Positions 58,947 to 64,000 of a stretch of DNA of 64,000 bases are shown here, piece after piece. Position 1 is the first letter of the stretch; every line of letters starts with the position of its first letter. This DNA is from Anaerolineae bacterium. Its GTDB lineage: Bacteria; Chloroflexota; Anaerolineae; Aggregatilineales; J027. Both the position numbers and the translations under genes were made by a program. Below the pieces are notes generated by a model. It saw only the letters and a list, made by a program, of their open reading frames with translations, made no database searches and was not told the DNA's origin. The DNA lies in assembly GCA_019913005.1 (NCBI GenBank), contig JAIOHL010000171.1, forward strand, positions 1-64,000. The letters run 5' to 3'.

Positions 58947-61226
58947 ATGAATCGTCCGCTTGTTTACACCAGCCAGCGCCTGTTGATTCTGGCTCTGCTC
59001 ATGACATTACTTGTCTCAGCCTGCCAAAATGATTCCTCAGACGGCGGTCTGGATTTGTTTGGCGCGGCCCCGACTCAACTGGATTCCACCACCGCCCAAC
59101 AGGTCGCCTCTTCATTTTTGGACGCATGGAAAGACGGCGACTATCCAACCATGTATAGCTTCATCAGCCCAAACGCCCGCGCCGCCTTTAGCCAAGATCA
59201 ATTTGTCACCATCTATGAGCAGGTCAGTGATGTGGTCGGTCTGCGTGGCCTGACATGGGACATCAGCAATGTCTTGGTCGAGGGCACGACGGCCACCGTA
59301 TCCAGCTCAGTGACCTTTGAGACCTCTAAGCTCGGTACATTTACCGACCCGGCGACAGAAGATGTCCTACGCAATATGTACTTGGTCGCAACATCAGAAG
59401 GCTGGCGGGTAGCGTGGTCGCGCAATGATATTTTTGTGGATTGGACGAATAGTTCCAGCTTGGAACTGGTCAACACCCTGCCCGCTCGTGGCAATATTTA
59501 TGACCGCGACGGTGAAATATTGGTCGCCCAAAACGGCGTGCAAATGCAAATTTATGTCGCCCGTCAGGATATTTCCAGCTTCGACACCTGTGTTCAAGAC
59601 CTTGCCCGAACATTACGGCGGGAACAAGAGGATATTCGAGCTACCTTCGACAAATATGCGCCGGATACCATCTTTTTTATTGGGGAAATGAGTGAAGAAA
59701 CAGCCCGAACCGAAGGTGCTGTCTTACAAAGTTCCTGCCAAGCTGATTTGCGCCCGCGCAGCACCCGCCAATATTATGACCGCGTTGCCCCGCATATCGT
59801 TGGGTATATTGGGCAAATTCCGGCAGGGGATACTACCTATGAAGCGCAGGGTTATCCAGCAGACGCATTAGTCGGGCTAAAAGGAGTAGAACAAGCCTTT
59901 GAAAAACAACTAGCGGGCCAGATCGGGGTACGTCTACAAATTCGGGCGACCAATGGAAGTCTCATCCGTGTAATCGCTGAACGGCCTGCCGAACCGGGTG
60001 AAAGTGTGTATCTGACGATTGACCGCGATTTACAACTCATTGTGCAGTCGGTACTTGCCAGCGCCTATGATAATGCTATCCCCACATGGTCAACCACCTC
60101 ACCGGGGGCAGCCGTCGTGATTATGGATGTAAATACGGGCAAAATTTTGGCGATGGCAAGCTATCCCGACTTTGACCCGGCGGTTTTTAACCCCGACACA
60201 CCCTATTTTGACCCCCAAGCCGAAATAGCGACCTACAGTTCCAAAAATGCACTGCTCAATCGGGCCGCGCAGGGCGCTTATCCATTAGGATCAGTGTTTA
60301 AAGTGCTTTCGATGATCGCAGGTTTGGACAGCGGCGTGTGGCATCCGTTTGACAGTGTGAACTGTACTGGTACGTGGTACGGTGGCAATTTTAATGATAT
60401 TACCCGCTACGATTGGAAACCTGATGGGCATAGTACATTGGATATGCACGGGGGACTGGTCAACTCGTGCAATCCCTATTTTTGGACAATGAGCGTGGCC
60501 TTGAATAACGCTGATCCCTATCTGCTGCCCAATTATGCCAAACGATTAGGTTTTAGCAGTTCGCCCCCCCTTCAAGGATTACCCACCGCGTCTGGTTTCA
60601 TTCCCGATCCTGATTCCATTCGTACCATCAATGGCTATGAAAACTACGCATGGCAGCAGGCTGATGCGACCAACTTGGTGATTGGGCAGGGTTTGATGCA
60701 AGTCACCCCCTTGCAAGTAGCACGCATGGTTACTGCTGTTGCCAACGGAGGCACATTGTATGACCCGCTGGTGGTAGATCGCATCCAGTCGTTGGGGACT
60801 GAGCCGAGCGAAACCTTTGAACCCACTGGAACAAATCTTGGCATTAATCCAAATGTTTTAGAACAGGTACGCCAAGCCATGTGTGATGTCACCTTGACTC
60901 CCAGTGGTACGGCCAACTATGTATTCCAAGAGTGGTATGAGCAATTTAATTACGAAATCACAGTCTGCGGCAAAACGGGAACGGCCCAAGCAGGTGGGGA
61001 AGGTGTGCGCCCTCATGCGTGGTTTGCCTCATTCGCGGGGCCAGACCCGGAAAATCCCGAATTGGCGATTGCGGTGATTGTGGAAAATTCGTGTGAGGGG
61101 TCGGAGGTCGGCGCACCCATTACCCGCCGCATCTTGCAGCAGTATTACGGGCTTGAACAGCGTTATGGCACTTTTGATTGGCCGCCTCTGTGGCAAAGTG
61201 GATGCAGCCCAGTGGTTTATCAATAG
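58947..61226 (+). CDS. penicillin-binding protein transpeptidase with NTF2-like N-terminal domain, lipoprotein-like N-terminus
   Basis: LLVSACQND; RGNIYDRDGEIL; YPLGSVFKVLSMIAGL (SxxK); SCNPYFW (SxN); KTGTAQ. Confidence 0.93.
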   Translation: MNRPLVYTSQRLLILALLMTLLVSACQNDSSDGGLDLFGAAPTQLDSTTAQQVASSFLDAWKDGDYPTMYSFISPNARAAFSQDQFVTIYEQVSDVVGLRGLTWDISNVLVEGTTATVSSSVTFETSKLGTFTDPATEDVLRNMYLVATSEGWRVAWSRNDIFVDWTNSSSLELVNTLPARGNIYDRDGEILVAQNGVQMQIYVARQDISSFDTCVQDLARTLRREQEDIRATFDKYAPDTIFFIGEMSEETARTEGAVLQSSCQADLRPRSTRQYYDRVAPHIVGYIGQIPAGDTTYEAQGYPADALVGLKGVEQAFEKQLAGQIGVRLQIRATNGSLIRVIAERPAEPGESVYLTIDRDLQLIVQSVLASAYDNAIPTWSTTSPGAAVVIMDVNTGKILAMASYPDFDPAVFNPDTPYFDPQAEIATYSSKNALLNRAAQGAYPLGSVFKVLSMIAGLDSGVWHPFDSVNCTGTWYGGNFNDITRYDWKPDGHSTLDMHGGLVNSCNPYFWTMSVALNNADPYLLPNYAKRLGFSSSPPLQGLPTASGFIPDPDSIRTINGYENYAWQQADATNLVIGQGLMQVTPLQVARMVTAVANGGTLYDPLVVDRIQSLGTEPSETFEPTGTNLGINPNVLEQVRQAMCDVTLTPSGTANYVFQEWYEQFNYEITVCGKTGTAQAGGEGVRPHAWFASFAGPDPENPELAIAVIVENSCEGSEVGAPITRRILQQYYGLEQRYGTFDWPPLWQSGCSPVVYQ

Positions 61227-61275
61227 TGACATATTGGGAGGGCTTGTGAACCCTCCCTTGTAGAATCTATTCCAG

Positions 61276-63081
61276 TTAGGCCGGAACCAATTCCATTCCT
61301 TTTTCATCCACGACCTGATGGGCCATGTTGATAAACTGCTCAATCGGCATGGCAGGCAATTCGGTGTCATCGCGCAGACGCACACTGACCGTACCGTTTT
61401 CTACGTCACGTGGGCCATAGACCAACAGATAGGGTATCTTTTGACCACGTGCCTCGACAATCTTCTTGCCCAACTGACCACGCTCAAAAATCTCGACGCG
61501 GAAGCCTTCATTCTTGAGCCGTTCCGCCAGCGCCTGTGATTCGGCCTCAACCTTGTTGCTAACAGGCAAAATCGCCACCTGCACGGGAGCCAACCACAAT
61601 GGGAATTCACCGTTGAAATGCTCAATCAGGATACCGATGAAGCGTTCCAAACTGCCAAACGGCGCACGGTGAATCATAATCGGCTGGTGCTTGGCATTAT
61701 CGGCCCCCACGTATTCCATCTCGAAACGCGCTGGCAGGGAATAATCCACCTGCACCGTGCCCAACTGCCATTCCCGTTTGAGCACATCACGGAAAATGAA
61801 GTCGAGTTTTGGCCCATAGAAAGCTGCTTCGCCTTCTTCTTTGAAATAGTCTAGTCCCATGCGATCACAGGCTTCGATAATGGCATTGGTCGCCACTTCC
61901 CAGATGGCCGGGTCGCCAATGTATTTGTCGCTGGCAGGGTCACGCATCCCCACGCGGGCACGGAAATCGGTCATGCCCAACGACTTAAACACATACTGAA
62001 TCAGCTTGACCACGCCGATAAATTCTTCCAGCAGTTGGTCAGGCGTGACAAACAAATGGGCATCGTCCACCGTGAAGCCACGTACACGGGTCAACCCCGT
62101 CAATTCACCTGACTGCTCATAGCGGTAGACCGTGCCGAATTCCATCAGGCGCAGCGGCAAATCTCGATAGGAGCGCATCTCGCTCTTATAAATCTGGATA
62201 TGGTGGGGGCAGTTCATGGGTTTGAGCATGAACATTTCGCCATCCACGTCAATCGGGTCGTATTGACTGTCGGAATAATACGGATAGTGCCCCGATGTCA
62301 TATACAGTTCAATTTTGGCAATGTGCGGCGTCACGACTGGTAGATAGCCCCGCCAAATCTGCTCGTCATAGAGGAAGCGTTGCAGCGTATCTCGTAGAAT
62401 CGCGCCTTTGGGTTTCCACAGCGGCAGGCCCTTACCGACCAATTCGCTAAACGTGAATAGGCCCAATTCCATACCCACCTTACGATGGTCGCGGCGTTTG
62501 GCTTCTTCAAGGCGTTCGAGATATTCCGCCAATTGTTCGGGTGTTTCCCATGCTGTGCCATAGATGCGGGTCAGCATTTGATTGTTTTCGTCCCCGCGCC
62601 AATAGGCTCCGGCAGGTTCTTTAAACGAAATACTGAAGGCTTCAGGGTTCAGTTCCCGCGTATTAGCAACGTGCGGCCCACGACACAGGTCTTCAAAGGT
62701 GGCCTGTTTGTAGGTCGTCAGGACATTGGATTCATCGTGAATTTTGTTGCCATATTCGTCCAATTTGCCCGCTGCCAAGCCTTCAATCAATTCAATTTTG
62801 AAAGGCTGGTTGGCAAACATTGCTTTGGCTTCATCCGCCGACACCACGCGACGCACAAAATCATGATTGCCGCCGATGATGCGCTTCATCCGCTTGGTAA
62901 TGTCCTTGAGGTCATCATTGGTCAGCGGACGGGGCAGCAGAAAATCATAATAGAAGCCATCTTCAATCGGTGGGCCGATGGCGATTTGGGCCTGTGGGAA
63001 AATCTCTAACACGGCTTGGGCCATCACATGCGCCATTGAGTGGCGGATGCGATAGAGCTTGCTGTCTTCGTAACGTTCCAA
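61276..63081 (-). CDS. thrS: threonyl-tRNA synthetase, apparently without TGS domain
   Basis: RIRHSMAHVMAQAVLEIFP...FLKPMNCPHHIQIYKS...FRARVGMRDPASDKYIG...REWQLGTVQVDYSLPARFEMEYV; TTG start. Confidence 0.94.
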   Translation of the reverse strand: MERYEDSKLYRIRHSMAHVMAQAVLEIFPQAQIAIGPPIEDGFYYDFLLPRPLTNDDLKDITKRMKRIIGGNHDFVRRVVSADEAKAMFANQPFKIELIEGLAAGKLDEYGNKIHDESNVLTTYKQATFEDLCRGPHVANTRELNPEAFSISFKEPAGAYWRGDENNQMLTRIYGTAWETPEQLAEYLERLEEAKRRDHRKVGMELGLFTFSELVGKGLPLWKPKGAILRDTLQRFLYDEQIWRGYLPVVTPHIAKIELYMTSGHYPYYSDSQYDPIDVDGEMFMLKPMNCPHHIQIYKSEMRSYRDLPLRLMEFGTVYRYEQSGELTGLTRVRGFTVDDAHLFVTPDQLLEEFIGVVKLIQYVFKSLGMTDFRARVGMRDPASDKYIGDPAIWEVATNAIIEACDRMGLDYFKEEGEAAFYGPKLDFIFRDVLKREWQLGTVQVDYSLPARFEMEYVGADNAKHQPIMIHRAPFGSLERFIGILIEHFNGEFPLWLAPVQVAILPVSNKVEAESQALAERLKNEGFRVEIFERGQLGKKIVEARGQKIPYLLVYGPRDVENGTVSVRLRDDTELPAMPIEQFINMAHQVVDEKGMELVPA

Positions 63082-63153
63082 CGGTTTGTACTCCTCTAGT
63101 GTTGCTGTTTGTGTATTTCAAGAGGGCAGTCTATGCCCTACCCTACTTCGTGT

Positions 63154-63348
63154 TTACCCCGCGCACCACGATACTTGATCGTTGGGAGCGGATGAGTTAC
63201 TCGGTGGTTGTTTTACCGATTGGGCGGATTGCCCTATGGGACTACGGGGTCGCAGCAGTTCCGCGTTGGCCTGCATATTGGCCCATTCGCGTTCAATCTG
63301 CGCCCGTCGTTCGGGATCCACTTTGGATTTGGATGACTTAGGTGACAT
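63154..63348 (-). CDS. small hypothetical protein between T-box and thrS
   Basis: 64 codons from ATG 63348: MSPKSSKSKVDPERRAQIEREWANMQANAELL... Confidence 0.4.
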   Translation of the reverse strand: MSPKSSKSKVDPERRAQIEREWANMQANAELLRPRSPIGQSAQSVKQPPSNSSAPNDQVSWCAG

Positions 63349-63451
63349 TGTACTATGCTCCTGCCGAACTCGCGGCACTATCAAAAGACCGATAGGGTTG
63401 ATGAGTTCCGATCTGGGGGGCAGGTTCACCATTCTGCGCGGGAGTGGGAAA

Positions 63452-63712
63452 CAAAAAACCCCATGCCAGACCGACATGGGGCGAGATTTCAAAATCACGC
63501 GGTTCCACCCAATTTACCCAACAGATTTTCATCTGCCGAGCCTCATTTAGCCGATAACGGGGCTGTCCGGCGCTGGTTACTCAGGGATCGCCTTTTCATC
63601 AGCACGCTCACGGGGGGTTTTCTCATCGGGTCTGCCAAGTGTGCTTGCAGCCGATGGCACACTCTCTCTGGGGCATTCTCTAGGTGATACTCGTCCCGTT
63701 CAACGCTTTGCA
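63452..63712 (-). promoter_or_regulatory. T-box leader upstream of thrS
   Basis: Minus strand GGGTGGAACCGCG T-box core (63497-63515 region), stem I elements GGACGAGTA / AGAGAGAG / GGCTGCAAG, terminator CCCCATG...CATGGGGTTTTTTG; candidate Thr specifier ACC at 63616-63618. Confidence 0.88.
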
Positions 63713-63884
63713 TTGTTGTTCACAATAGCGGCTATTGGTGTTTAGAGCATATTGCAAAAAAAGCGGACTGTCAAGGTATTACAAAAAACCGAAAATCAAA
63801 TGAGTTTTTTGGTGCTAATCTTTGGATTGTCAAAATAATACAATAGAATATAAATAGCCTCTCTTTAATGATTTGGAGTCAGAT

Positions 63885-64000
63885 ATGATTTCCGAAAAAC
63901 GTCAAACAATGGGTGAAAAACTAGTTCAACAACTTTTAGCGAAGCTGCCCCAAAATGAGTTCTTTTATGTTACTGAGCCGAAAATAGTTACAAAAGATGG
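63885..64000 (+). CDS. start of an unidentified protein, truncated by window end
   Basis: ATG 63885 open to window end: MISEKRQTMGEKLVQQLLAKLPQNEFFYVTEPKIVTKD. Confidence 0.5.
   Translation, partial: MISEKRQTMGEKLVQQLLAKLPQNEFFYVTEPKIVTKD

Overview
64 kb window from a bacterial chromosome. Chloroflexota-like by gene style (Thr/Pro/Ser-rich surface proteins, LysM proteins, Ser/Thr kinases); that taxonomy is inference. Most of the window is ordinary housekeeping, envelope and transport: LysM/M23 peptidase, two-component proteins, YfhO-like membrane protein, rhamnose/GT2 glycosyltransferases, psuG, acpS, an M16 peptidase pair, UDP-glucose dehydrogenase, a polar amino-acid ABC transporter, PcrA/UvrD helicase, Maf, a penicillin-binding protein, and thrS behind a T-box leader. 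Two tRNAs are present (Arg-UCU, Val-GAC). The most interesting region is about 14.9-30.5 kb. A compact bacterial microcompartment (BMC) locus (three EutN/CcmL pentamer genes, one BMC-H gene, deoC and rpiB, both enzymes with encapsulation-peptide-like N-terminal helices) sits in one tightly packed minus-strand run with a small Imm17-like membrane protein upstream and a TIR-FGE fusion plus a kinase-SH3b-FGE protein downstream. The TIR gene start overlaps the end of a shell gene. A 25-bp identical near-palindrome flanks the enzyme half of the locus. Divergently transcribed are two atypical kinase-like genes with altered catalytic motifs and a TPR/SH3-like membrane protein. The BMC part resembles the sugar-phosphate-type BMCs I recall from surveys; the coupling to TIR/FGE/kinase signalling genes is the candidate novel system. 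Two probable frameshifted genes (amidase; a small gene next to Uma2) were also found.
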